DNA from: Cephalopachus bancanus
Lineage: Eukaryota; Chordata; Mammalia; Primates; Tarsiidae
Direction of reading: 5' to 3'
NCBI GenBank assembly: GCA_027257055.1
Contig: JAPVLO010000182.1
Coordinates: 2,170,001-2,234,000 of the forward strand
DNA length: 64,000 nucleotides
The translations under genes and the position numbers were made by a program. Under the pieces are notes generated by a model, which searched no databases, was not told the DNA's origin, and saw only the letters and a program-made list of their open reading frames with translations. Of the stretch, positions 38,971 to 56,697 are shown piece after piece. Positions within the stretch are counted from its first letter, which is position 1. Every line of letters starts with the position of its first letter.

Positions 38971-39085
38971 CTCATCCCTGGCTGTGTATCACAATCACTT
39001 GTGGTGTTTCACAAATATAAATGCCTGGGCCTCATCTCCAGTGAGTCTTACTCACGAGGTCAAGGTGGGGTCTGAGCATTTTTTT
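38955..39085 (+). mobile_element. MER5-type hAT-Charlie fragment
   Basis: GTGTATCACAATCACTTGTG, AAATGCCTGGGCCTCATCTC and GGTGGGGTCTGAGCATTTTT follow the MER5A/B consensus order. Confidence 0.65.
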
Positions 39086-39856
39086 TATTTCATGTGTAAT
39101 TATTATAAACAGCCATGGTTGCAAACATAATAAACCTTGAGACCTAAAAGCATTTAAGGGATTGTCAAAAGAGGAAGACGCAGTAAAGAAGACTAAGAAA
39201 AAAGATTGGCAACAGAGGTAAGAGACTCAGGGAATCCTAGGGCCCGGAGGAGAACAAAATTTAAGACACAGAGTATGCTCTGGGGCTGCCCCACATAATT
39301 CCTCCTCTCATCAGCTCTCCTTTCAGAGTTCTGATAATCCTTTAAACCAGGAAGAAAAATTGATCTTATTCAAGTAACTTTCTTTTGTCATCTCAGCCAG
39401 AAATAATCTATTTCTGTCCTGGATTTTCTTTTTTGTGCCATTTATTATATTCCTATTAATATGCCCCTATATCGAGTTATTTGAGTACAGATCTTAGTTA
39501 GACTATTTGACTCCAAAAAGACTTTTACATTTTTTAAATTATTTTCTACTGCTCCAAACATTTTACATATAAGAAGTGCTTCTCAAATAAATGAAGGGGG
39601 AATCATTGCTCTATTAGTAAGGAGTTTACAATGCAGATGGGAAGGCAAGAACATGAAATAATTACTCGATGAAGCAAATCAAATTATTGAATACCTAAAA
39701 ATTTCTAACTGCAATCCTGATTTTCAAACCAACTACATTGCCTCTGAAATCTATCCAACTGATAAATCATATTTAGCAAGGGAAGAGTTGTTGCCCACTT
39801 ACATAAATTTTTGAGATAGAAAAGTGATTTAACAAGACATCAAATATAACTGCTGA

Positions 39857-40147
<291 letters not shown>

Positions 40148-40214
40148 TAGCATCCGTTTTATTATGCAGATGAATTAGCATTCTTTGTGGTGTTATCTTT
40201 GAATGAACAAGAAG

Positions 40215-40315
40215 GATTTACACACAAAAACTGGATTTCGGCAACCCCCTCAGGTCCCCTCCCACTGAGGGAGCTTTTCTGTCCTCCCAATAAATCCTGC
40301 TTTTAAAAAAAAAAT
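40215..40315 (+). mobile_element. LTR fragment with poly(A) signal
   Basis: CAACCCCCTCAGGTCCCCTC, CCACTGAGGGAGCTTTTCTG and TCCTCCCAATAAATCCTGCT resemble the 3' end of an ERV1-type LTR, with AATAAA at 40289-40294. It lies 230 bp past a SPAG17 donor in the sense direction. Confidence 0.45.
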
Positions 40316-40627
40316 TGAATTTCCACTCCACAAACAAATTGCCAAACACAAATTGTCTTGGGTCATTCATTCTAAGCTTGAAAAAATTTAGTTCAACCTT
40401 TCTCCCGCCTTGATTTTTGGATTTTCTTTGCTCTGGTTAGACACGTTTCTAACATTTCTCATTTTTAACATTTTATTTAGCTTTATTGAAATAAACAATT
40501 AGAAAACAAAAGTCTTTAACTAAATAATAGAAATAGTTCCATGTGGTAGACTTGGACTTAGATATTGATGTGCTAAGAATCCAGCAAGACTGAGAGACAG
40601 ACCACCTCTGATTAAAGAGTAATCCAG

Positions 40628-40914
40628 GCCGGGCTCGGTGGCTCAGCCTGTAATCCCGCGCCTTTGGGAGGCTGAGGTGAGTGGATTGCCTGAGCCCGCG
40701 GGTTCGAGACCCGCCTGGGCAGCGAGACCTCATCTCTACAATAAATCAAAAAATCAGCCGGGCGTGATAGCGCATGCCTGTAATTCCGGCCACTCGGAAG
40801 GCTGAGGTGGAAGGATCGCCAGAGCCCAGCGGGTCGAGGCTGCGGTGGCCGGAAGCGGCCACTGCACTCCAGTCTGGGCGACAGAGTGAGACTCCAACTC
40901 AAAAAAAAAAAAAA
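40628..40914 (+). mobile_element. Young Alu with 13-bp target duplication
   Basis: GGCCGGGCTCGGTGGCTCAG to GACAGAGTGAGACTCCAACT plus A-tail. AAAGAGTAATCCA occurs at 40615-40627 and, merging with the tail, at 40913-40925, a perfect duplication. CpG-rich. Confidence 0.96.
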
Positions 40915-42009
40915 AGAGTAATCCACCTTCTACCCCAGACCTTCATCGTAGGAAACACACACACACAGAGGCTTTGGCTCTAAATAGTTTCCTAATAGAA
41001 TACAGATGAAAAGAGTGCTCTAAAACCAAAAGAGGAGTAACAACAACAGCAACAACAAAACCTACCGTTAAATCTTGACCCTCGGTATTTACTACTTAAC
41101 GTACAATGTAAAGATATTCAATTTATTAGAAGAAAAACTACATTTAAAAGTGCTCCAGAAGCTGGATTTCAGCCTTGCCCTTTTAAAAGTGGAGGGACTT
41201 TAAATGCTTCTGCACCACATTTGCCTGGTTTGATTCGATAAGATTTCTCATGCAGAGCCATTTGAAGTAAAGATATTGGAGCAAAAATGTTCACGTATTG
41301 GACAGAATGACTCCAGGTAGTTTATTTCAAACTAATTTGAAAGTAACTTGATAGTAAACTAATCTGTTCATCCAACATCTAAAAAAATTGATGGTAATGG
41401 GAGAGAGAGGACTAACTACTAGTTTGCATGTAATGATAGATTTGACATGGCAGGTGTGCACCCTTGAGCATTTTTGTTCATTTTACATAATTCTATGCAC
41501 TTTTTTCTTTTAATTTTGCTTTGTGTTTTTTTAATTCATTTTAACTAATTTTTCATATTTTTTCTTCTGTTAGTGACAAAGAAAATACAGAACAACCTAA
41601 ATAATAGAAGGCTAGCTTGAATAAACTAAAGATCCAGAAATAGTATATCAGTTGGAATGACTTTGGTGGCTAACAAAAAGGAACCAATTGGAAAAATTGA
41701 GATAATTATCATCAGGGATTGTTTGGAAGTTACTGAAAAACTTTCATTTTGAGTACATTGAACCAAACAAGGGATTCAAGTGTAACTGACATAAAATTAA
41801 TAAGAATTTTAATGTAGACACACCCAAACCCTCACTAATTTATAAATAATTTTGTCTTTTTTATTGCCTTTACCTGCTATAAAAGCAAGGCATGCTCATT
41901 ATTTTTAAAATTAAGGACAAATATTCTAATAGCATATCTTTAGTACCCAAACTAAGAATTACACCAAAGAAGGCAGTGAGGAAATTGGTTTTCCCCATAC
42001 TTTGTCTGT

Positions 42010-42335
42010 CTTAGTTCGTTTGTGCTGCCATAACAAAATGCCTTAAATTTGATGGTTTATAAACAATATAAATTTTATTGGTCACAGTTCTAGAGGCTAC
42101 AAGACCAAGATAGCAGCAGATTTGTGTCTGGTGAGGTTATGCTCCCCACATAGTTGGCATCTTTGATGTGTCCTCACATGGCAGAATTGTCAAAGACACT
42201 CCGTTCATGAGGGTGGAACCCTCATGACATAGTCACTTCCCAAAAGGCCCAACCTCTTACTGTGATCACATTGGGTATTAGTTGCCAAGACATGAATTTT
42301 GGAGGGAACAGCAACATTCAGACTACAGCACTGCA
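42010..42335 (-). mobile_element. MaLR LTR (MLT1-type), solo
   Basis: TTAGTTCGTTTGTGCTGCCA, TTATTGGTCACAGTTCTAGA, GTGTCCTCACATGGCAGAAT, GAGGGTGGAACCCTCATGAC and GACATGAATTTTGGAGGGAA follow the reverse MLT1 order. Confidence 0.85.
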
Positions 42336-42556
42336 CTCCACATCCTAATGGGGGCATCTTTCAAAGCCCACCTCAAGCACTAATTCATCTTCCCCAGGTG
42401 CCATTCTACAAGTAGAATACAAGCTGCGCCAAGGGAGAGACTTGGGCATGCTTGCAGGCTCCATGGCAGGGTACACCCAGCTCAGCACAAGTCACGTTTT
42501 AAGCACTCAGCAACTCCTTGCTTAGTCAAAATAAGCACAACTCTTTTAGGAGATGA

Positions 42557-42724
<168 letters not shown>

Positions 42725-42834
42725 TGAGATGGGAAAGCAGGAGGCAAAGAGTCACACATAAACAGTTAAGCCATCATTAGAAACTGTGTGTTTTCTTATC
42801 AGTTAAGCATAATTCTTATTGATAATGCACAATA

Positions 42835-43040
42835 TAGACTGTTTTCAAATGTTGAGTCCTTACTATGGCCAGGCATTGTCTAAGCACTTGACACACAAGA
42901 CTGGAAGTATTATGAGCTATGTATTACAAATTCCACTTTACAAAATACAGAAATGAAGGCTTCGGTGGGTTCTGTAATTTGCCAAGGTTATTCAACTCCC
43001 AAGTGGCAGAGCTGAAATGCCATTCTCAGTCCAGTGATGG
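42835..43040 (-). repeat. MIR SINE
   Basis: GAGTCCTTACTATGGCCAGG, AGCACTTGACACAC, GTAATTTGCCAAGGTTATTC and CCAAGTGGCAGAGCTGAAAT give the reverse MIR layout. Confidence 0.8.
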
Positions 43041-44334
43041 AAGAGTCAATGCTTTTAACAATCCACATGTGACCCTGCACCACTGCCTCTACAGAGAACC
43101 ACAGGTATAGTACTTTCCTGATATGATCAAAACAAAGGACGATGAGCACAACAGAGATAGAGATAAGTGCAGATAAAATGGATGAAGAAACCAGTCTTCA
43201 TGTCTATATCAGTATATAATTGTCTATAGTCTCTTATCTCTGTTGGTTCTGTACTTGGCTCCTAACTTGTTTAGCTGAATCGATAAGTACAAGTTGGACT
43301 TTTTAAGCCACCTGGTGACGCATCTTCATTGGTGATTGAACTTGAATATCATTTAACAGAGACCCATGGTTCAAGTTGAAGTAGGCGATGCAACAAGGCA
43401 AGCACTAAACTAGGCCTTGAGTTCTCCAGCTGGCTCTGGCACGAACTAACAGCATGGCATTTTAAAGCTACTTCTTGTCTCCAGACCGTGTTTCTCATCT
43501 GATGAGTGTTAGATTATACCAGTGGGTCTTTATTTTTTTCATAACTTAATATCCTCTTTAGTGTATTGTTATGTTTGGAAAGCATATCTGTTAAAGAAAA
43601 TCATTACGCTTATTTTAAAATGATGCAATGTTTTATTTATTAATACTTGCCTGTCAAAAAAAAATAGAAACTAAGTACTGAAGCTAAATTTTGCTTTTCA
43701 TTAGACTTTCTGAATTATTAAAAACGGACCACGGACCCCTGTTCTATTTCCACATATAGTGGTCCAGGTTTTTCCACTGTGCTGGATGGTCACTAAGTAT
43801 CTTCCAAAGTCTAAGATTCTGTGAGTGTATTGAGAGCGATGTTTTCAGATTCAAGGATATAAGGATATACATGCTTGTTTGCTCGATCCTGTTACCAAAC
43901 CCCAGCTTAACACCTCTTTAGCCTGTCTTTTCTGTTAATTTTATTATCTACCCTAGTATGTTCCTCCTTATGTCAGAATAGACAATGTAGTTAATAGTAA
44001 CTCTGCCTAGAATGCATCTGTTTAAAATCTCCCATATGTTATTAATATCCTAATTCAAGTTTGAACATACGAACATGAACACCAAAATGATACCTTCCTC
44101 AGGGTCAGCCTTGGACATAGAGAGAGAAGGTTATTATGGCACAAGGAGAAAGATCCTACACTTGAATCCTTTTCTGGGTGACTTTGGAAGTAAATGAGAA
44201 AATACTTTTTAACCTAGAACATATTGCCCTAGTGTTTTTTTCTGGGGGGGGTTGTGCTTTTGTGTATGTCTGTTTTGGGGGGTTTTAGTTTTGTTTTTTG
44301 GTTGTAATAGTGATGGTTGTTTTTACAGTATAAG

Positions 44335-44425
44335 AAAATGATTCAGATCCCACCTATGCCACTGACTGGCTATGTGTTCTCAGAGACGTTATAAACTCTC
44401 CAAGCCTTTATTTCTTCATCTGAAA

Positions 44426-44426
<1 letters not shown>
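44335..44426 (+). repeat. MIR SINE core
   Basis: TCAGATCCCACCTATGCCAC, TGACTGGCTATGTGTTCTCA and CCTTTATTTCTTCATCTGAA match the MIR core. It is directly followed by the TG microsatellite. Confidence 0.8.

Positions 44427-44513
<87 letters not shown>
44427..44513. repeat. (TG)n microsatellite
   Basis: 87 bp of TG units with two TATG interruptions (44461 and 44471), following a MIR core. Long enough to be highly polymorphic. Confidence 0.97.
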
Positions 44514-44515
<2 letters not shown>

Positions 44516-45358
44516 CAATTAACATACAGAAATATCTCGATGTTTATTATTTCATCATCATTATTGTTTCTGTGATTTAAAGGGAGTACTAGAAGGCCCT
44601 CACTGCAATATATTTTCTCACCAGCCGGATATAATCCTTAAACTGACATCATTGCATGTTAATTCCTTCATGTTAGGGCTTTTAAGCTTTAACAAACCAC
44701 ATTATAAATTAAGAGAACATTATTCAATCAGCAAAAACTGAGTGGGTGGTGCATACCAGCGCATACCTTAATAGTGCCTTCTTTTTGAAGAAGCTTAGTA
44801 GATGCTTTTCTCTTTGATTGCCAGCTAACAGCAGAACACAGAGAGGAATCTGGACTTGGCTAGAGATGAGAGGATTGTGCTCACTTTGAATGATGAAGGA
44901 TACTTTAGGAAGGACAAGCCAGAGTGAGGGAGTGACCACCCCTGGGGCTCTGGACAACCATGTAACACCCGGGCAGCATTGTGTGTCCTGTTTACTCAAG
45001 AGTTTACTCAAAGGTTAGAAATGGGCATCAACAAGAAAAAAGGGAACACTTAATAAAATTAACAGGAAAGACAGGTTAAAGACTACTTCATTCATCATTT
45101 TGCTCTGAGGCATCCTGTACATACAAGAGAACGGCTTACACACGAAGTTACCTACTAGTACTAGGTGTTGTAGATGACCTATTTACTAGAGCAAGGCCAG
45201 CAAAGAACTAGTATTCTGATCATCTCTCGTGACATGGAAACTGCCCTGTTATTCAGATGCAGACAAAAGAAAGAAGATAATTAAGCAAGAAGATAAAAGC
45301 CCAGTCCCATGGCATTGCCCGGTTCACAGGAAAGCTTTATTCTCTCTTTTTTTTTTAA

Positions 45359-45556
<198 letters not shown>

Positions 45557-45749
45557 TAAATTACTCTTCCCTGCTGCAAAGTAAAACACAGACAGGCTAT
45601 GGGTAAGAAACAATACTTTAGCAGGGAAGAGGGACAAAACACTTGAAAAAAGAATGATGAAGAATAGCATAGTTAAAGGAAAAAACACTATCTATACAAA
45701 ATAGGATACAAATATCGTTTTTTGTTTGTTTGCTTTTTGCATGATCTAA

Positions 45750-46892
45750 GTTTGCAGACTAAGCAGTGTTTTCCTCCTCTCCCTCTCAAGGTATCTTAAA
45801 ACTATTTCTAGAAATACATTTAAATAATAAATTCATAACAGTACTAGAGAGAAACAAAATATGCCCTCAATAATAGGTCAGAAAATTTGGAGAGCACATA
45901 AAAAATGCAAATCAAATGGGGTCAAAGAAATGGGGAAACAAGAACAAAATTTAAAACATACAAGAAAAGAGCTGCAGCAAAATTAAAAATCAAAACGGGG
46001 GTTCCAACACAGATGTTTCATACATGGAGCTCTGGACTCAGGAAATCAGGGTATCTCTCCAGGTAACTCACTACCACCTGGAGGATGGGAGCCAGAAACC
46101 ACACAAACCACACGCCCTGCTTCATCCCTCTACAATAATCCCAGAAGAGGAGCTCCTATGACCAGACACTACACCCCCAAGCAGTGACAAGGGATTCTCA
46201 GTGAGAAATACAATCATGCGCCTGAAGAGTCACAAGCCTTGGAGGGAAACCAGCGCCATGAAAGTAAAGTATATAATTCTATAAATGAAAGATATAGCAC
46301 CCAAAAAATGAAAACAAATACTTAAACAAAAAATTTTAAGTGAATAGAAGTGATATAGACAGAGACTTGAGAAACTAACAGCCCATAACATGACAATTTT
46401 TTAAGAAGCTGATAAGGAAAAAAGGTAAGACTTAGAAATTAAAAATAATTTTGAAAGATCAAAGGGTAGAAGGAGCAAATAATGAGGGAGAAAAAAAAGT
46501 TAAGAGACATGGAGAAGGGATCTATACAGTAGAATTTCCAGAAGAAAATAGTAAGAATAAAGGTAGAAAACAATCAGAAATATAGCATAAGAAATGTTCA
46601 TAGAACTTAAAACAAACACTTGCAGGTTAAACAGGGCAACCAAATGCCAATCAGGATTGACACTAATTATCTTTAAAAGATCATCTAAATATGTCATTAT
46701 GCAATTTTAGGACCGTATAGATAGCCAATCCCATAAACTTCCTGAAGGGAACAAGCTACCTACAAAAAAATAAGAACCAGATAGACACTTGACTTCTCAT
46801 CAGAAACACTGATGGTGGTTCTTGTCTCGTTCATTGGGAGTGTATTGATCCTGATACTCTGCAGGTGTATGTATGATACCTAGAGATGATGA

Positions 46893-46895
<3 letters not shown>
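45750..46895 (+). mobile_element. Probable old L1/HAL1 fragment
   Basis: The 3' part (AATGCCAATCAGGATTGACA, ACACTTGACTTCTCATCAGA, AACACTGATGGTGG) resembles the ORF1 region of old L1/HAL1 (CAGACTTCTCAACAGCAACACTGG). Upstream sequence is A-rich and consistent but not diagnostic. Confidence 0.4.

Positions 46896-46935
<40 letters not shown>
46896..46935. repeat. (GA)n microsatellite
   Basis: About 20 AG units between an L1/HAL1-like end and the antisense A-tail of an Alu. Confidence 0.96.
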
Positions 46936-46941
<6 letters not shown>

Positions 46942-47220
46942 TTTTGAAGGGGGGCTGTCGTCCAGGATGGAATGCAGTGGCACGCTCACGGCCACTGCAG
47001 CCTCAACCTGCTGGGCTCAAGCAATCCTTCCACCTCAGCCTTCCAAGTAGCCAGAACTACAGGCATGCACCACCACGCCTGGCTAATAGTTTGATTTATT
47101 GTAGAGAGGAGGCCTCGCCAAATTGCCCAGACTGGTCTTGAACCGCTGGGTTCAGGCAATCCTCTCACCTTGGCCTCCCAAAGTGCTGGGATTATAGGCG
47201 TAAGTCACCGCACCCGGCCG
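46936..47220 (-). mobile_element. Alu, intermediate age
   Basis: TTTTTTTTT tail, GGAATGCAGTGGCACGCTCA, CTTCCAAGTAGCCAGAACTA, TTTGATTTATTGTAGAGAGG, CCCAAAGTGCTGGGATTATA and CGCACCCGGCC end. It already carries the TTTGATTTATTGTAGAG linker of the local subfamily but fewer CpGs. Confidence 0.93.
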
Positions 47221-47567
47221 ATATTAAAAGAAACTATACCTTTAAATATGTGATAAAATTTTAAATATAGTCATTTAAAAATTGAAATTGAGTATATAAA
47301 TTTCCAATTGCGTAGGTAAAAGGGAAAGAATAGAAAATAAATAAATCAAAAAAGGACAGAAATATAAACAAAATAGAAGGTAAATATAAAATAATATTAT
47401 TGTGCCTGTTGTCTCTGAACTTCAAATCTACCCTTCTATAATGTGTTTTGTGATGCTGAGTCTGGAGGTCTGCAAGCAGCATATCTTCTTTGGATTATGT
47501 TTCATTTATTTCCATTTGATACACAGTGTTTATTGTTAACCATCTTCCTTGCTTCTGAGACTGCTGA

Positions 47568-47915
<348 letters not shown>

Positions 47916-48419
47916 TAAATGCTTTTTTCGTTTAGCAATGAATAATGAAATTTTTCTATGGTATTTTATAGTCTTATACAACATTAGCTATAGGGCCTAT
48001 TTGGGGGTTGGTTGAACAGATCGATGACATCAATATTTTAAGTAGGCACCTCTGTAGCTCTCTCGACCTGTTCCTCATAGTTGCAAGAAGGTAATCATCT
48101 CCAAGCCCGAGGTCCTCAAAGAGCAACTTACAAAACAGAAAGAGGAAAAGAGCAGTTAATGAGCGCTTTCAAGGATCTCTCTTTGTCAGGAAGGAAAACC
48201 TTTCCAGACTCCCCAGCCTCTGGCAGGTCGGTCATCAAGTCTCACTGAGTAGACCTGGCTGGGGAGACGAGGATCTGACGTCTGGGGCCGCTTTCTCAGG
48301 AAAGAGCACTACTGGTAGGGAAGAAAGAAGGCAGATAACAGTTGGGTAAGCAATGAACAATGTCAGCCATAATCTAAGTAACAAGATTGCTGTCCTAAGA
48401 GGTATTTTCTCATTTACAC

Positions 48420-48690
48420 CTACCTCTGCCTCTAGCAGTATAAAAATGCCCACTTCCTCATATCCTTGCCAGTGCCAGAGAGTATCATTTTGTTTATCCT
48501 ATTCGCTCTGGTAAATAATGAGCATATCTTACTATTTTTTGTTAATTTATATTTTTGGATTACTGGTGAGGTTAAACATTTAAAGACGTTTACTGAGTTT
48601 TCCTTCATTTTGTGAATTTTCTATTCACATGTTTTCTTGATTTATTTTTATGATGGTCATCATTATCATGCTAATTTGTAAGAGATATTT
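48420..48690 (-). mobile_element. Old L1 fragment
   Basis: CTTCCTCATATCCTTGCCAG, GGATTACTGGTGAGGTTAAA and TTTCTATTCACATGTTTTCT match the antisense ORF2 3' region of old L1s. Confidence 0.6.
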
Positions 48691-48699
48691 TTATATAGG

Positions 48700-48910
48700 A
48701 GATGTGTGTTTTTGTGGCAGGAATAATTCTGAGTATTTTCAATACTAAGTCAGCTAATCCTCTGTGCAGTACATATTTTAATAGCTAATTTACAGATGAA
48801 AAATTTGAGACACAAAGAGGTTAAGTCAATCCTTGAGGTCTCTCAGCTAGCAAGTGGTAGGGATAGGATTGAGTCTAGGCACCTAACTCCTAAATTACAA
48901 TGCCTCTCAG
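48700..48910 (-). repeat. MIR SINE
   Basis: TAATTTACAGATGAAAAATT, GACACAAAGAGGTTAAGTCA and TCTCAGCTAGCAAGTGGTAG give the reverse MIR layout. Confidence 0.75.
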
Positions 48911-50364
48911 GCCTTACACGTTTTTCTCAATTTCTCATATGACTTTAATAATCTGAAACCAAGATTTAATCTTTTTTTGTCAGTTTCACACATCTTACCA
49001 CAGTATCAAGTAGTTTTACATGAAGGCAAACTGAATTCCTGCTTTGATTACTCAATATTTCATAAAACAGGTTTTCCTTCAATAGTGGCAGAAGGTTCCT
49101 GGTTGGAGAAGTAAACCAAAGTATCCCTATAGCTTTCCAGACTTTCCAGCTCAAGGGTGCCTGCCGCCTTTTATGGACGAGAGAACTTGATATCAGAGGA
49201 GTCTGTGTTGTCACGTCTCTAAGAGCCTCGCCTGGTTCTAGAAGACTTCTGTGTCCAGGAGGTTTTGTCCCAGATTTCATCACAGCCTTTCCAGATGAGA
49301 TGACGCATTCGTTTTTGAAAAATTAATATGCTATTTTTAGAGAAATTTTAGGTTTACAGAAAGATTTAGTGAAAAGTGCAGAGAATTCCATATACTTTAC
49401 TCACAGTTTCCCGTCATTACCATCTTCGCTTTAGTACGGTACATTTGTTACACTTTATGAACAAATCTTGACACATTATTATTAACTAAAGTTCATAATT
49501 TACATTGGGGTTCACTCTTGGTGTTGTATTTTTTTGTATGGTTTTAGCAGATGCATAATATCCTGAATCTACGTGTAGCGTGTATCATGCAGAATAATTT
49601 CACCACCATAAAACTCTCTGTGCCTCGCCTAACCATCCTTCTTCTCTTCCCCATCCTGACCCACGCACACCCTGCTCTCCCTGAACACCTGGAAATTCTG
49701 CTGTCTTTATAGTTTTGCCTTTTCCAGAATGTTATACTCATATAGTTAGAATCTTGAAACAGGTAGACTATCTAGACCAACTTCTTTCCCTTGGTAACAT
49801 GCATTTAAGGTTCTTTCATGCCTTTCAATGGCTTAATAATTCATTTATACTTGCCATAGAATAATATTCCATTCATAGAATGAAATTTTATAAATAATAT
49901 TGCTCCAAAATTTTTTTTAAAGTTATAACGCCACAAAGCAGCTGTTCTTACTGAGATTCAGCCATTTTTCCTGACTTGTTCTTCAGGCTGTTACAATGCT
50001 TTGGTTAATTTCCAAAGTTCTGAAAATGTTGATTTTGATCACTGTTTTCAATATTCTCATTTTTTTTAATGGAAGAGTGGATTTTCTCTGGTTCCTAGTT
50101 GTCATCCCAGGAGTGCTTCTCCCAACTAACAAAAAAATATTTAGTATCGTCATTATTTTTTAGTTTTCAATATTATCTAATTTTCATTGTAACTTTTTCT
50201 TTGACCCTTGAATTATTTACGCTTGTTTCTAGATTTTCAAATCTGGTGTGTTTGAAGGTTGAAGTGTTCTAATTTGTTTTTATAATTTTAACTAATTTTT
50301 GGAAAATTTGTTGTAACAAGATTTGTAGCCTCATACAGAGTCAAGTTTTTTTAAAGTTCTGTGC

Positions 50365-50588
50365 TTAACAAGAGCATGACTCTGTGTCTGACTCCGTTGT
50401 GTTCCAATAAAACTTTATGTTCACTAAAATTTGAATCTCACGTCATTTTCATGTGTCATAAAATATTAGTCTTCATTGGATTTGTTTAAGCTGTTTAGAA
50501 ATGTAAAAAGAATGACTATTTCACAAACTGTACAAAACAAACAGCAGGCCTTACTTTCCCACAGGCCAAAATTTGCCAACCCCTGTTC
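50365..50588 (-). mobile_element. hAT-Charlie-type MER fragment
   Basis: CCAATAAAACTTTATGTTCA, TTTCCCACAGGCCAAAATTT and GCCAACCCCTGTTCTA reproduce the ends of the same non-autonomous family seen at 31.7 kb. Strand is tentative. Confidence 0.55.
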
Positions 50589-50830
50589 TACAGAGGGTGC
50601 CAAAAAAAAAAATGTAAACACATTTTAAGAAAGAAAAAAACTGTATTAAAATTGAAATATTCAATATATACCTATAACAAAAGATGAATGATGCAAGTCA
50701 CATTTGACTTCTGCTGTTGCAAGAGGTGCTCAAAGTGGTTACCATTAGCATGCAGACACTTCTGATTACAGGGAACTAAAAGTAACACATAGGTAACATC
50801 TCTTAAAATCTGTATACATTTTACTTTTTT
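50585..50830. mobile_element. Possible mariner-type DNA transposon end
   Basis: GGGTGCCAAAAAAAAAAATG with CACATTTTAAG, then TGCAAGAGGTGCTCAAAGTG, recall the end of a mariner-like element. Identification is by word similarity only. Confidence 0.3.
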
Positions 50831-51299
50831 GGGGGGCATCTCTGGTAATATCCTTACAGCTTTGTTTAATCTACTGTATCAACTTATTCATCAGAAGTGT
50901 GTTTAAATATCCTGAAAGGAAAAATAGTCCTTTCAGTAATGTATTTCTTACAATTTAATTCTTATTTATCTATTTGTGAAATAAATTTATCTTTTTAAAA
51001 ATAGTTCTATCAGATTTTCTATTATACATTTTGATAATTCTAAACTTACAAATTTAGAATTATTATCTTCATGGTAAATTTAACCTTTTATCATTATGCA
51101 GTGACTTTTGATTTTAGGATATTTTTTGTCTTAATATCTACTTTGTTTATGTCATTAAATCACATCAGGCATTGTTTAATACTTTAACAGTATAACCTTT
51201 CTCTACTTATGTTTCACTTTCTGTGGATTATGTTTAAATGTGTCTTTCCTGAGTAGTATATAGGTGGATATTTTTTTAATTTAAATTTTCTTTGTTTTT

Positions 51300-51576
51300 C
51301 TTTTTTTTTTTTGAGTCGGAATCTCACTCTGTCACCCAGGCTGGAGTGCAGTTGCATGCTCACAGCCACCGTAGCCTCGACCTGCTGGACTTAGGTGATC
51401 CTTCTGCCTCAGCCTTCCAAGTAGCTGGAACTACAGGCGCATGCTACCATGCCCGGCTTATTTTTTTATTTATTGTAGAGATGAGGTCTCACCAAGTTGT
51501 CCAGGTTGGTCTTGAACCCCTGGGCTCTGGCAATCCTCTTGCCTCAGCCTCCCAAAGTGCTGGGATTACAGGCTCA
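51300..51576 (-). mobile_element. Alu, intermediate age
   Basis: Poly(T), GAATCTCACTCTGTCACCCA, TAGCCTCGACCTGCTGGACT, TTTTTTATTTATTGTAGAGA, GATGAGGTCTCACCAAGTTG, CCAAAGTGCTGGGATTACAG, then GCTCAATGG. The 5' end of the element is missing its last bases. Confidence 0.93.
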
Positions 51577-53049
51577 ATGGTTTTTTTTTTTTTTCTTTAG
51601 AGATTGTAGTCTATCTATTGTACGTATGACTGATTGTTTCTGAAAATGTCATTATGTTGTCCTCATTCTTGAAAGATAACTTTACTAGGTATTGAATTTT
51701 ATATTGACATATATTTTCTCTCAGTACATTAATAGTAATATTTTATACTCTTCTTGTTTCCAGTGTTGCTGCTGAAAAGTTGGCTGTCAGTCTATTTGTT
51801 GTTGTTTTGAAAATAATCTAACTGCCTTTAAAATATGTGATTTTTATCACAATTTTAATATGATTTGACTAAGTATGGATTTCTTTTTATTTATTCAAGT
51901 GGGAATACACTGAGCATCTTAAATCTGTACATTAGTATCTTTTATTGATTCTGAAAATTTCTCTATAATTATCTTCTCAAATATTGTTTTTAATCCATTT
52001 CTTTCTCCACTTCTTCTGGAATTTCAATTAAGCTTATAGTAAAGGTTTTTTAACCTCTTTTTTATTACTTCACTTAGGCTCTCTGAGTCTCATGCTAAAC
52101 AATTATGTTAGGTCTATCTTTTAGTTCTGTTTTAAACTGTGTTTTATCTCCTGATAAACCTACATTTTGATTGTTTTTTTATTCATTATTACATTTTTAT
52201 GTCTAAGACTTCACTTTGATTTGTTTTCTAATCTACCTTCTCTTTAGTCAAATTTTTGGTAATTTTTTTACTTCTGGAATTATATTAACATGTATTTTAC
52301 ATGTTCATTCCAATATTTAAAGTATTGTGAGTCTAATTCCATTTTCAGTTGTTTGCTTTGACTCTCACTTGAAGTACCTTGTTTCTTTTTGTATTTGGTA
52401 GTTCTTGACTATAAGATGATTATTTTTTCTTGTGTTAACTCTAAATTATTTAGACTGGTATAAAGGTATATTTCTTTAGAGAGGGTTTTGTTTTCAGAAA
52501 CAATTTTGCCAGATGACAGGAGAATCAATAGTTTTGTATCACTTAGTTATTGATTTAAGGAATTTCTGAGGGTTCCACCAAGCAGCGCAAATTTTCACTT
52601 CAAACCGACATAAGGATCTGTTTGTGGTTATACATCAAAGTACATTTTTGCCTTCTCTGCTCAGGACCAAGTTTGAATACAGGCAACTTTTCTGATGGTC
52701 ATAATGTGAGGAAAGGAAAGGCAGAATTGTATTTCTGTTAATAATTCATGCTTAGTCTGAGGTCATAGCCCTTTAAGGTATCAGATTTATGGAAGGCTCT
52801 CATATTAAACCCTCCCTCCATCTTGAGTAGGTAGGTGCTGGCTTTCATGTCTCCCTAAGTTCCACAAAGCTGAGAAAACAAGGACTCAGAATCATCTAGT
52901 TTGACAAAGACCCACAGGTAAAACACAATTTCAGTGCTATTTTTACCTCTTCAGGTTCCCACTTTTACTCAGTCTTTGGCTTGTATTGACCTTAATTATT
53001 GTTGCCTGCTCAAAGACACATTCATGATTGGCTTAAAAAAATTTTTGCC

Positions 53050-56697
<3,648 letters not shown>

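Larger units (their letters stand above)
49320..52450 (-). mobile_element. Old L1M pieces, interrupted by DNA transposon and Alu
   Basis: Antisense old-L1 blocks: TTTAGAGAAATTTTAGGTTT and TTTACATTGGGGTTCACTCT (3'UTR, 49330-49520), TTGACCCTTGAATTATTTAC (50200) from the endonuclease region, and TTTCCAGTGTTGCTGCTGAA (about 51760) from the ORF1 region. A Charlie-type element (about 50365-50590), an unclassified piece (50585-50830) and an Alu (51300-51576) sit within. No coding capacity. Confidence 0.6.
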